This document shows, in pieces, positions 1-7,053 of a stretch of 15,639 nucleotides of DNA. The notes under the pieces were generated by a model that had not been told where the DNA came from, searched no databases, and saw nothing but the letters and a program-made list of their open reading frames with translations. The first letter of the stretch is position 1. Every line of letters begins with the position of its first letter. The DNA is from Candidatus Undinarchaeales archaeon (GTDB taxonomy: Archaea; SpSt-1190; JASMDC01): the NCBI GenBank assembly GCA_030753015.1, contig JASMDC010000062.1, positions 1-15,639 of the forward strand, given 5' to 3'. The position numbers and the translations under genes were made by a program.

Positions 1-42
1 CTCGCGGCCGTTGATGATCTTGATACGGGTGTACTTCTTCAT
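1..42 (-). CDS. Start of an unidentified leaderless gene (partial)
   Basis: Only the first 14 codons are inside the window, reading MKKYTRIKIINGRE toward the left edge. An ATG at 42-40 lies 26 nt downstream of the centre of a clean TATA box (65-72). This is the spacing expected when archaeal transcription starts at or next to the start codon, so the mRNA is probably leaderless. The short basic N-terminus shows no signal peptide. The product cannot be named from so little sequence. Confidence 0.45.
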   Translation of the reverse strand, partial: MKKYTRIKIINGRE

Positions 43-64
43 GAGCCTATTTAGGCGCATTAAT

Positions 65-72
65 TTTATAAA
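65..72 (-). promoter_or_regulatory. TATA box for the left-edge gene
   Basis: The palindrome TTTATAAA stands alone in an AT-rich patch and lies about 26 nt from the ATG at 42. This matches archaeal TATA-to-start spacing and implies a very short or absent 5' leader. Confidence 0.5.
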
Positions 73-262
73 CCTATGGCTGGAAAACGCGGTAATGGGC
101 GGTATCAGCCAAGAATCACGTGCCTAATTAGTGGGAGCTCAGGTAAGAAGAACACCCGGACACTCCAGGACCATGGATGTCGCCTCACTACCGACATGCG
201 GGGAAAAAGCGAAGTGACCATTACATGAAGACGAAGATGGGCATGTCCGTGTAACTAGTGCA

Positions 263-364
263 TATGCGAACCCTGGATTCGCATAATCTCCCGCTGGGGG
301 AGGATATGCGATATATGGCGCATATTCCTCACTTTGTCAGCTATGTATCCATCCCCCTCGCATA
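263..364. repeat. Cluster of TATGCG / CGCATA inverted repeats
   Basis: The hexamer TATGCG or its complement CGCATA occurs five times in about 100 bp: 263-268, 280-285, 305-310, 319-324 and 359-364. Two pairs form perfect hairpins. In the first, arms of 8 bp at 263-270 and 278-285 flank a 7-nt loop. In the second, arms of 7 bp at 304-310 and 319-325 flank an 8-nt loop. The cluster lies just past the 3' end of the toxin gene, beside a recombinase remnant. It could be a recombinase arm-site cluster, an operator or a transcription end; the sequence alone does not decide. Confidence 0.5.
302..318. repeat. Left copy of a 17-bp near-repeat (possible attachment site)
   Basis: GGATATGCGATATATGG here matches GGATATACGATATCAGG at 2303-2319 at 14 of 17 positions in direct orientation. 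The two copies bracket the toxin-antitoxin pair and the recombinase. Each contains a short GATAT/ATAT inverted core, as tyrosine recombinase core sites often do. The match is short enough to have some chance of being coincidence. Confidence 0.25.
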
Positions 365-369
365 CCGCG

Positions 370-624
370 CTACCGCTTGTAGATAGTGCTCCGGTGGGCG
401 ACCGTCAGCGCGAGTATGATGAGCTTGTTCTCCTGGATGTCCAGGAGCACGCGCCAGGACCCCACCCGGAGCCGGTAGCCGGGATCGCCCACGAGCTTGG
501 TGACATGGGCATACGGTCGGATGCGCACCCGCTCCAGTGCGCCCAGGATGCGCACCCGGACCTGTTTGTCCAGCTTGCGCAACTGTCGCAGGGCAATGTC
601 GGTGAACAGGAGCTCGTACACCAT
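370..624 (-). CDS. relE: RelE/ParE-superfamily toxin
   Basis: The 84-residue protein has the size and pattern of an archaeal RelE-type toxin. It begins with a VYELLFTDIALRQLRKLDK strand-helix segment. A middle YRLRVGSWRVLLDI hairpin follows, then a closing ALTVAHRSTIYKR segment. Members of this superfamily are ribosome-dependent mRNA endonucleases (RelE) or gyrase inhibitors (ParE). The basic residues of the YRLRVG..R hairpin and the HR..IY tail are the family hallmarks seen here. Its ATG follows the antitoxin stop by 6 nt, so the two genes form one transcript with the antitoxin first. No strong ribosome binding site precedes it, so translation is probably coupled. It appears intact. The target was not determined. 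Confidence 0.85.
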   Translation of the reverse strand: MVYELLFTDIALRQLRKLDKQVRVRILGALERVRIRPYAHVTKLVGDPGYRLRVGSWRVLLDIQENKLIILALTVAHRSTIYKR

Positions 625-630
625 GATCGT

Positions 631-849
631 TCAGCGCCCGAGCTCCCGCTTGACCTCTGCCAGGGTATGCACCTTTCCTGCCTTCCCCTCTGCACGGGCC
701 GCGGTCAGCTCGCGCCTGGTCTCCTCGTTCAGCTCGCGAGTGTCCTCGATAATGTCCCAGATTACCTCTTCGTACGTCTCGCGAGCGAAGAGCTTGCGCG
801 AAAGCAGCTCCTGCTGGAGGGAGTCGCTGATCTGGATGGTGGTCGCCAT
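631..849 (-). CDS. RelB/VapB-like antitoxin of the toxin pair
   Basis: A 72-residue protein beginning MATTIQISDSLQQELLSRKL. The N-terminal TTIQIS strand followed by a helix resembles a ribbon-helix-helix DNA-binding unit. The charged C-terminal half (ETRRELTAARAEGK.....AEVKRELG) is the type of tail that wraps a RelE toxin. I recall this pattern as a common archaeal antitoxin family. The start at 849 was preferred to an upstream in-frame ATG at 963, because the extra 38 residues are unlike the family and would run through the AT-rich promoter. Its product should neutralise the downstream toxin and repress the shared promoter. Confidence 0.82.
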   Translation of the reverse strand: MATTIQISDSLQQELLSRKLFARETYEEVIWDIIEDTRELNEETRRELTAARAEGKAGKVHTLAEVKRELGR

Positions 850-854
850 CAATG

Positions 855-893
855 AATATAGTGGCTTATAGTATACATATAGTTTGCTATATT
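855..893 (-). promoter_or_regulatory. Promoter and nested palindromic operator of the toxin-antitoxin pair
   Basis: The strongly AT-rich stretch just before the antitoxin ATG contains TATA-like sequence about 20-30 nt upstream, consistent with a leaderless mRNA. A perfect inverted repeat AATATAG (855-861) / CTATATT (887-893) is centred at 874. It encloses the palindrome GTATAC at 871-876 with nearly the same centre. This arrangement fits autorepression by the antitoxin or toxin-antitoxin complex. Confidence 0.55.
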
Positions 894-911
894 GGACGCG
901 CCCGTCCTCCG

Positions 912-1991
912 TCACGCTCCCTTCCCGCCCCCCAGAGCGTCCAGGGGGCTTCTGATACGGCACAGGTCCCGCCGGCTCACGTGGGTGTAGATCTCGGTGG
1001 TCTTGCTGTTCTTGTGACCCAGAAGCTCCTGGATGTAGCGAAGGTCCGTGCCGTTCTCCAGCAGGTGCGTGGCGAAGCTGTGACGCAGGGAATGTACCGA
1101 GACGTCCTTGGTGATGCCCGCTGCTCGCACTGCCCGCGAGAACACCTTCTGGACGCTGCGCTCGTGCAGGTGCCCCTTACGGCCGCCGGGGAAGAGCCAT
1201 GAGGTCACGGGCGTTCCCTCGAGATACGCATCAAGGTGCGAAAGGGCCAGATCGGGAAGGAGCGTGTACCGGTCCTTGCGCCCCTTTCCGCTACGGACGC
1301 GTACCAGCATCCGCTCCCGGTCGATATCCCCGACCTTCAGCCGGACGACCTAGCCGACACGCACCCCGGCACCATAGGTGAGCATGAGGATCGCCCGGTG
1401 CTTGGGATAAGAGACCATCCCGAGGATACGTGACACCTCCCCGCAGCTCAGCACAACAGGTAGCCGCCGGTCCTTCCGCGGCCGCTTCAGCGTGTAAACG
1501 AACCGACGTCCGAGCACACGGCCGTACATGAACTTGATGGCGCTCATCGCACTGTTGAGGGTCGAGGCAGAGCATCTTCGCCCTTCTGCCAGGTACGCCA
1601 GATACCGGCTGACGTCCTCGTTGTCGACGTCCTCTGGACGCTTTCCGACCATCTCTAGCAGCCTTTCATTGAACCGCACGTACGCCTTCACGGTCCGGCG
1701 ACTGTACTTCCTGGTCACCAGCTCGCGTCGCATTCGCTCCAGCGGGCCCACGACGCCCATGAGAGCGGGGTCCACCTCGACGGCAAGGTCCGCGAAGAGC
1801 TGCTGCAGGCACTCCACCATGCCCGCTTCCCTGGGGACGGTCCAGACCTTCTCGTCCTGATGCCATCTCCTGCCCGTGACGGTCCGGATACGCTCGATGA
1901 GGTCCCTGTCATAGGGGAGCGCCAGCGATATACGGTCATCGTCGGTCTTCTGGAGCCTGATACGGATCGCCATCTCGTTCACTCTGACCAT
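912..1991 (-). pseudogene. Tyrosine recombinase interrupted by an in-frame TAG
   Basis: Reading through the single TAG (1352-1350) gives a 359-codon XerA/XerD-like integrase in one frame. The N-terminal part has a GRRWHQDEKVWTVP motif, seen in some integrases. A SAM-like core-binding domain (about residues 85-165) and the catalytic domain follow. All catalytic residues are recognisable: R211 (GVRVG), K236 (SGKGRKDR), H300 and R303 (HSLRH), H326 (LLGHKN) and Y335 (EIYTH). The TAG is codon 214, at the position of the glutamate after Arg-I in XerD (GLRVSE), so GAG to TAG is a one-base change. The two pieces are 1350-1991 (213 residues) and 912-1310 (132 residues from an internal ATG); the second lacks Arg-I. 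An alternative start is the ATG at 1973. It is most likely a recently inactivated gene, since three other genes in the window use TAG as their terminator. Confidence 0.8.
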
Positions 1992-2034
1992 GGTATGTAC
2001 GGCCTTGTAGAAAAAGTACAGTTACACCCTGAAG

Positions 2035-2060
2035 GGGGATATCGAGCACACTCGATCCCC
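2035..2060. repeat. Bulged inverted repeat upstream of the recombinase
   Basis: GGGGAT-(AT)-CGAG pairs with CTCG-ATCCCC around a CACA loop. This gives a stem of about 10 bp with a 2-nt bulge, 44 nt upstream of the recombinase start. It could be a binding site for the recombinase or a regulator, or an RNA hairpin. Confidence 0.4.
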
Positions 2061-2302
2061 AGAGACGTGTCGCGTTCCCGTCATCTGCGGAGCGATACCT
2101 GACGCGGAGTGTCGTCCTTCTCCCGCGTGCTGGTCCGATGACGAGGTTCGTTAGAAAGCGCTCTGCCGGAGGGAAGACGACATGGCCCCCGCGGTATTCT
2201 CCGATTACTTGTATTGGGTCCGATAACGCGTCCATCGTTCGTCTTCGGATATCGCCCCTGAAGCCATAGGATAGGCGAATTGGACGTCATGTGCAGATGG
2301 TC

Positions 2303-2319
2303 GGATATACGATATCAGG
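2303..2319. repeat. Right copy of the 17-bp near-repeat (possible attachment site)
   Basis: GGATATACGATATCAGG matches the copy at 302-318 at 14 of 17 positions. Here the inverted core is perfect: GATAT, a 3-nt spacer, then ATATC. With the left copy it would delimit an element of about 2.0 kb carrying the toxin-antitoxin pair and the recombinase. Confidence 0.25.
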
Positions 2320-2399
2320 TGAAATGAACGAAGTTAATACTAGGTCGAATAGGATCAAGGCAGTACCTATGGGGGTGTCACTCTCCAGTGAGGTGGCAG

Positions 2400-2424
2400 G
2401 GCATCACGGGGCCCTCGTGATGCC
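2400..2424. repeat. Perfect 9-bp inverted repeat
   Basis: GGCATCACG (2400-2408) and CGTGATGCC (2416-2424) flank a 7-nt GC-rich loop. The hairpin lies about 75 bp upstream of the next gene and just before its promoter. No T-run follows, so it is not an obvious terminator. A regulator site is an alternative. Confidence 0.5.
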
Positions 2425-2453
2425 ATACAGCCACACGCTCCGACCCAAAGGGT

Positions 2454-2491
2454 ACCTATATTAACCCTTAATAGGTCCGCAGCAAACAGGT
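2454..2491 (+). promoter_or_regulatory. Promoter, operator-like repeat and ribosome binding site of the 254-residue gene
   Basis: A TATA-like TATATTAA lies at 2457-2464. It overlaps the left arm of the inverted repeat ACCTAT (2454-2459) / ATAGGT (2471-2476), which could be an operator covering the TATA box. The octamer GTACCTAT at 2452-2459 recurs in direct orientation at 2363-2370. A weak Shine-Dalgarno-like AGGT at 2488-2491 lies 8 nt before the ATG at 2500. Confidence 0.4.
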
Positions 2492-2499
2492 AATGCTAC

Positions 2500-3264
2500 A
2501 TGATCGGCGAAGTTGAGGACATCCGCATGCCCTACGAGTTCGACGTCAGCGGCGGCACGTACAGCGTGCTGGGCGCTGTTGGCGAGGCCGTGGCTGCCGA
2601 GGCCGGCCTGGAGAACAACTACGAGGGCGTAGGTACCTACGATACTGCAAGGGGATTCATCTTCCCCGTGACGGGCCCAATGAAGGAGAAGTTCAACGAG
2701 AAGGCAGTGGATATCAAGAAGACCTGCGAGGAGCAGGGCATCCACGCCAAGTTCGACTCGGACCTCATCATCGGCTACCGCCATGCGGCCTTCGATCTCG
2801 TGAAGACCGAGCGGGTGAGCAGCGAGAACACCGGTCCCTACTGGAGCCGGATCACGGAGAAGTACACCATCGATGCCGAGTACGGCAGCCTCCGCGGAAA
2901 GCTCACCGAGAACATCGACGGTCTCGAGGACCTGAGCGGTGTGAAGGCCGTCGTGGACAGCGCTGGCGCTGCGGCCGTTGCCTACGAGCTGCTCGACTCC
3001 TTCGACGGTTACGTCGACCGCCACTCGAACACAGTCGAGGTCTTCGGCCTGGACAGTGACGAGCTATATGGCGAGATCCGAGGGAAGCTCGAAGAGGACG
3101 TGAGCTCGCGTCAGGAGAAGATCGACAACGACTTCCTCGGCAAGGTCCCCCTGTTCGGCAAGTGGTACAAAGGTCGCCAGGAGACCAAGCTCGAAGATAT
3201 GCGCCTGAACAAGGAGCGTCAGATCAACGTCGTCGAGGCCATCTTCGGCCCCCGTGACGAGTGA
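2500..3264 (+). CDS. Unrecognised 254-residue cytoplasmic protein
   Basis: I do not recognise this family. The protein has no signal peptide or membrane segment, only one cysteine (in the KKTCEEQ stretch) and a mixed alpha/beta look. Acidic residues are abundant. The N-terminal half (about 10-125) has strand-like stretches around GGTYSVLGAVGEAV and ARGFIFPVTGPM. The C-terminal third (about 190-254) is highly charged and helical (DELYGEIRGKLEEDVSSRQEK), broken by a short FLGKVPLFGKWYKG loop. The start at 2500 follows an AGGT motif. An alternative ATG at 2527 would shorten it by 9 residues. Codon usage is GC-rich like its neighbours, and the clear promoter and long frame support a real gene. 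It is transcribed alone and converges on the surface-protein operon. The sequence gives no ground for a function. Confidence 0.75.
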   Translation: MIGEVEDIRMPYEFDVSGGTYSVLGAVGEAVAAEAGLENNYEGVGTYDTARGFIFPVTGPMKEKFNEKAVDIKKTCEEQGIHAKFDSDLIIGYRHAAFDLVKTERVSSENTGPYWSRITEKYTIDAEYGSLRGKLTENIDGLEDLSGVKAVVDSAGAAAVAYELLDSFDGYVDRHSNTVEVFGLDSDELYGEIRGKLEEDVSSRQEKIDNDFLGKVPLFGKWYKGRQETKLEDMRLNKERQINVVEAIFGPRDE

Positions 3265-3282
3265 GCGAACCACAGATGACCG

Positions 3283-3316
3283 GGGCGGTCCTTGCGGCCG
3301 CCCTGCACTTCCTTTT
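3283..3316 (+). terminator. Hairpin and T-rich tract between convergent genes
   Basis: GGGCGG (3283-3288) pairs with CCGCCC (3298-3303) around a 9-nt loop. A pyrimidine tract with TTCCTTTT at 3309-3316 follows. It lies 19 bp past the stop of the plus-strand gene and could end that transcript. Archaeal termination depends mainly on the T-tract, which is modest here. Confidence 0.35.
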
Positions 3317-3343
3317 CAAGGGCATCGACGCCCGTTCCCGGAT

Positions 3344-6067
3344 CTAGCACACGATGGCGGTGTCGGACCACGCACCGGGGTTCCCTTGGACCGTGATATA
3401 GATACGGTCACGGACGGTCACACCCTCGGACGTCACGGACACCTCGACCGGCACGGGATCACCGGGACGGGGCGCGTCAGGGCAAAGCTTCACACGTGAC
3501 AGGTGGAGCCGCACACCTGAGGGCGTCGACATGATGTACGCCAGCGACGACGTCACGTCCCGCTCGCCGATGCTCACCTTGAAGTCCTCCTCCCTCACCA
3601 GATCGGCCCCCTCCAGGTCGACATGGATGTCCATGTTGAACCCGATGCCCAGGAGGATGGAATAGAGCGGATTGTCACCGGTGCCCGGCCTGATGCGGCT
3701 CATCTCCAACGACAGCGGCAGGTGCTCGACGACCGAGAGGGGGCTAGACGCAGATGCTTTGCGGCCGAGCGAGTCGATCTTGAGGGTGAGCTTGTCCGCG
3801 GCGACCTTGCCTTCGAGCGTGCCCACCACGCGCCACCGCTTGCTCGCTGGCTCGAACTGGGCGGATAGGGAGCGCGCCTTGACGGCACCGAAACTGAGGA
3901 TGAAGTCCTCGGTGGCGAGGTCCGTGACAGGCTCTCCCTCGTCGTCCCGCACTTCAGCGAGCACCCGGACAGCGGTACCGATGCGCAGGCTCTCCAGGCT
4001 CACCATCTGTGGCGTGAGCACGTTAATGGACACGTTCAAGCCACGTTCGTCGACCGGAACGTGTAGCGCGAAAGGCCGGCGGACCACGTGTACCGTATCG
4101 TTCTCGTATCTGATGATGAGGAACAGGGTTGAGTGACCGGGAGGGAGAGTGTCGGTGAACCTCGCCCAGAACTGCCAGCCCTTGTCAAGCGACATGTGCT
4201 CGAAGCCCGTCTCCTCGGCCTTGAGGGAGCCGAGCTTGGCCGTGATATTGATGTCGCGGGTGGCCATCCTTCCCAAGAACCGGTCGCCACGCTTCAGGAA
4301 ACCGGTCCAGGTGACCTTGATACCGTCCTCGAGCTCGTCAACACCGGCATGTCCCGGTGTCATCCCGTCGAGCCGGAGCACGATGCCGGCGTCCTCGCAG
4401 CCGGCGGGAGCGCACACATCGCCCGTATTGCATGGCGAGAGGGGGACGTTGTTCTCGTCAAGGCAGACGCAATTGCCGAAGCACACCTCGCCCTGGCCTA
4501 TGCAGGGGAGGGTCGTGATGCCTCGTCTGGCGCGGCAGCGGGACTGCTCGAACACGATGGTGTAGGGCGAGTCGGGTCCGCCCGTACACCCGTCCGCTGC
4601 GCACCGCTGACCGAACGAGCATACGTGGGCTGGATCCCCCCCCTCGTCGAAGCAAAGGCACACGGGGATGTCGCTCGAGGTCGGTACGCACACGTCACCC
4701 TCGGCGATGCATGCGATGGAGTCGTCCTCCACAGCGAGGCTGCCCCGCGGGCAGAGCGCTGACCTGCGTGATGCTGGTTGCCATTCGGTCACATGGATTG
4801 CCCGGGAGGCCACGGCGACCACGCCCTCGTCATCGTACACCTTCGTCCTGACAACGTAGTCCCCCGGGGGAGTGTCCGGTGTGACGGGGATGACCGTTCC
4901 GTCGAGACCGTTCACCTCCTGGCTGTCAACGCTCTCGCCCGAGGTGTCCACGAGCTCCGTGACGGTGCGCTCCTTACCGGTCGCGCCCGGTACATCTATC
5001 GACGGACGGATCTCCTCGCCGGGCCCGTAGGTCTGCTTCTCCAGGGCGAGCTCGGCATCCATGAGCCCGGTGTCCTCGAGCACGACACGTATCGAGGCCA
5101 CACCGGAGACGCGTTCGGCGAACCCGCGGAGCCGGACAACGTACTCGCCGGGCTCCCAGGACGGCTGCGTGCCGAGCATCACGGTGTCGCACGCCGCGTA
5201 CGTCACCGCGTCGACGGACACCCCGTGCCGGTCGAGGATGTGGACGGAGCATCCGGTGAGCTCTTTGGAGGACGTCACGGTGAGGTTGATCGGCTCACCC
5301 AGGGCTGCACGGTCTTCCTTGAGCCGTAGGGCAAGGTCAAGTTCGGCCGCGCGGAACCGTGTGGGGAACTTGGCAACGTAGGCTATCTTGGGCTCAAGGC
5401 GCGCGATGGTCAGGGTGTGGGTACCGGGTTGGAGCTCCGCGGGGAGGGTCAGTGTGTGGTTCGAGCATCGGTAGGTCGTCAGTTTACCCTCGCCCTCCAC
5501 CATGTCCACGTGGGCCGCACAGAGCCGGCCTCCAAGTCGAGGGAGCGGGATGGCCTCACCGAGGGTGTACTCGTTCTTGTGCAGGCTGATCCCGAGAGGT
5601 CGGCGCTCGAGGCGAGTTGTGAAGGAAGTACGATAAGGGATACCCCGCACGCTACTGAAGGATGTCGTATGGCTCGGATAGAGGATCGAGAGCGAGCGCG
5701 AGCCTGTCCGCAGGCCGTCGCAAAGGACGAACTGGAGCGGAGTGTACTCCAGCAGGAGGTCAGCTACCACTTCGTTCTCGCCGATGTCCAGCGAGCGCAC
5801 ATCCAACCGGGGGTACGACAGTACGGAGAACACCACGGCGGTGCTCTCCAATGAGGCCGTGCACTCAAGGACGCCCGAGAGGGTCGCGCAGCGTGTCCGG
5901 AGATCTGCCTCGGTGAGCCCACGGACCTGATCGGGGGATAGCGCATACCGCACTGTCGTGGTCAGCAGCCCCAGGGAGGTCGCGTCCACCTTCTCGACGA
6001 TCTCGTTGACAGCGGAACCTAGGAGCAACAGGAGGCTCAGGAGGAGGACCGCCGCCCGGCGGCTCAT
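3344..6067 (-). CDS. Secreted multidomain protein with two eight-cysteine modules (907 residues, paralogue of the 921-residue protein)
   Basis: Last gene of the operon. The start is the ATG at 6067, which overlaps the upstream stop as ATGA and has the ribosome binding site GGAGGGAG (6073-6080). A Sec-type signal peptide (MSRRAAVLLLSLLLLLGSA) follows directly. The mature chain is beta-rich. After an N-terminal domain come two Ig/MG2-like units with the pattern 'Y.pGE.i ... PG.YVVR' (about 240-430). Eight-cysteine modules lie at 439-494 and 511-557, and further beta domains run to the C-terminus. The chain ends ..GNPGAWSDTAIVC, with cysteine as the last residue and no membrane segment. It is colinear with the 921-residue protein throughout, including cysteine spacing and the ..VKLCPD..P.. 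and GNPG.W motifs. The role is inferred to be a surface or extracellular structural component, held by disulfides or partner proteins. No enzyme motif was seen. Confidence 0.85.
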   Translation of the reverse strand: MSRRAAVLLLSLLLLLGSAVNEIVEKVDATSLGLLTTTVRYALSPDQVRGLTEADLRTRCATLSGVLECTASLESTAVVFSVLSYPRLDVRSLDIGENEVVADLLLEYTPLQFVLCDGLRTGSRSLSILYPSHTTSFSSVRGIPYRTSFTTRLERRPLGISLHKNEYTLGEAIPLPRLGGRLCAAHVDMVEGEGKLTTYRCSNHTLTLPAELQPGTHTLTIARLEPKIAYVAKFPTRFRAAELDLALRLKEDRAALGEPINLTVTSSKELTGCSVHILDRHGVSVDAVTYAACDTVMLGTQPSWEPGEYVVRLRGFAERVSGVASIRVVLEDTGLMDAELALEKQTYGPGEEIRPSIDVPGATGKERTVTELVDTSGESVDSQEVNGLDGTVIPVTPDTPPGDYVVRTKVYDDEGVVAVASRAIHVTEWQPASRRSALCPRGSLAVEDDSIACIAEGDVCVPTSSDIPVCLCFDEGGDPAHVCSFGQRCAADGCTGGPDSPYTIVFEQSRCRARRGITTLPCIGQGEVCFGNCVCLDENNVPLSPCNTGDVCAPAGCEDAGIVLRLDGMTPGHAGVDELEDGIKVTWTGFLKRGDRFLGRMATRDINITAKLGSLKAEETGFEHMSLDKGWQFWARFTDTLPPGHSTLFLIIRYENDTVHVVRRPFALHVPVDERGLNVSINVLTPQMVSLESLRIGTAVRVLAEVRDDEGEPVTDLATEDFILSFGAVKARSLSAQFEPASKRWRVVGTLEGKVAADKLTLKIDSLGRKASASSPLSVVEHLPLSLEMSRIRPGTGDNPLYSILLGIGFNMDIHVDLEGADLVREEDFKVSIGERDVTSSLAYIMSTPSGVRLHLSRVKLCPDAPRPGDPVPVEVSVTSEGVTVRDRIYITVQGNPGAWSDTAIVC

Positions 6068-7053
6068 CCCGACTCCCTCCGGCACGCCTCCTTGAGCGTG
6101 CGGTCGAGGGTCACCCGGTTGACCGCCCCCACCCGTACCTTGGCGAGAGCGCCCTTGTCCTCGAGGTCGCTCAGGAGCCGCGAGAGCTTCGACTTGGAGA
6201 ACCCGAGGGCCCTGCACAGATCGTTCTGGTTCATGGGAGCGTCATGCTTGGCCAGCTCACAGACGACGATGCGCTCGTCCAGGGAGAAGCCGGCGAGCAC
6301 CGAGGGCCTAGCCTGGAGGTGGACGAGCAGGGCGTAGCCGAAGGCACCTGTGATGATGCCGGCAACGAGGATGGACACGCCATCAGCGGAGCTCCCGCTG
6401 TCCGGTGCAGGGGCCGGAGGCCGCTTGGCACGCACGAAGATGTCCATGGTCTCACCCTTGTCGAGAGGACCCTGGTCCCAGCGGAGGATGAGATGCTTGC
6501 CGTCGGTCTCGAGCCGGGCGGCCGGTACGACCACCGATGCCACCTGTGTGACGTTCTCTGCTATGGGAAGGACGTAACCGGGAGGGAGGTCGACCCGCGC
6601 CTTGAAGTCGGCGATGGGCCACGCGGCCTTGTAGGTGGTACGCAACTCCAGCTCGTCGCCCACGACACGCGTGAACTGTGCGGTGTCGAACCGGATCATG
6701 TACGCGGCCTGTTCGCCCGGCGGTACGGGCTCGTCGAACGCGATGATGATGATCCGCGCCCAGTTCGCCTCGCGCTCGGTGACGCTCACTGGACGTGAGC
6801 CGGTCACGGTGAGGTTCGCGATGTCCTTGCCCACGGTGAACGACACCTTCTCCAGCGGTTCTGTGCCGTTGTTCACGAAGGCGGCGTCGATACGTTCCCG
6901 ACATGTACCGTCGGCATGCACGTAGAGCGACAGCTCGTAGGTGCGATAATCGAGCGAGGGAGGCAGGCCGGCCCCGGGGATGGCTACCAGCGAAAGTGTG
7001 ATGGCGAGGATGCCCAGCGTGCGCCACGCCGCGTACCTATCCATGGGCATCAT
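6064..7053 (-). CDS. Membrane-tethered winged-helix transcription regulator
   Basis: A 329-residue protein with four visible parts. A signal peptide comes first (about 1-30, ILAITLSLVAIPGAG). An extracytoplasmic beta-sandwich domain covers about 35-210 and carries NGT and NVT glycosylation sequons. One membrane helix follows (about 225-246, ILVAGIITGAFGYALLV). Last is a cytoplasmic winged helix (about 258-318, MNQNDLCRALGFSKSKLSRL..LEDKGALAKVRVG). The order matches archaeal one-component regulators with an external sensor domain and an internal MarR/TrmB-like DNA-binding domain. I chose the ATG at 7053, which overlaps the upstream stop as ATGA, over a GTG at 7062. Its place between the pilin-anchored and last secreted genes suggests it senses the state of the surface assembly and controls the same operon. 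This is inference. No DNA target was identified. Confidence 0.85.
   Translation of the reverse strand: MMPMDRYAAWRTLGILAITLSLVAIPGAGLPPSLDYRTYELSLYVHADGTCRERIDAAFVNNGTEPLEKVSFTVGKDIANLTVTGSRPVSVTEREANWARIIIIAFDEPVPPGEQAAYMIRFDTAQFTRVVGDELELRTTYKAAWPIADFKARVDLPPGYVLPIAENVTQVASVVVPAARLETDGKHLILRWDQGPLDKGETMDIFVRAKRPPAPAPDSGSSADGVSILVAGIITGAFGYALLVHLQARPSVLAGFSLDERIVVCELAKHDAPMNQNDLCRALGFSKSKLSRLLSDLEDKGALAKVRVGAVNRVTLDRTLKEACRRESG

Larger units (their letters stand above)
43..369. other. Gene-free spacer with inverted repeats
   Basis: No convincing coding frame was found between the left-edge gene and the toxin stop codon. The spacer holds the TATA box at 65-72 and, in its right half, a dense group of TATGCG/CGCATA inverted repeats (263-364, annotated separately). 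No tRNA-like sequence was seen. Confidence 0.5.
1992..2499. other. Gene-free stretch of about 500 bp with hairpins
   Basis: Short open frames here have no recognisable composition or start signals and I treat them as noise. The stretch holds a bulged hairpin at 2035-2060, the right copy of the 17-bp near-repeat at 2303-2319, a perfect hairpin at 2400-2424 and the promoter of the downstream gene. No tRNA or rRNA signature was seen. Confidence 0.5.

Noticed and set aside
518-560. Direct repeat GGATGCGCACCCG (518-530 and 548-560)
   Set aside because: It lies inside the toxin gene, where it encodes two similar RVRI-type peptides. It is explained by coding sequence and is not a separate element.
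1350-1352. Pyrrolysine read-through as the explanation of the TAG
   Set aside because: TAG ends three other genes in the window, and the residue replaced is a conserved Glu. A point mutation is simpler, though a genome-wide check would settle it.
1936-2290. Minus-strand frames of 99 and 69 codons upstream of the recombinase
   Set aside because: They have no recognisable domain, atypical composition and no start signals, and they run through hairpins.
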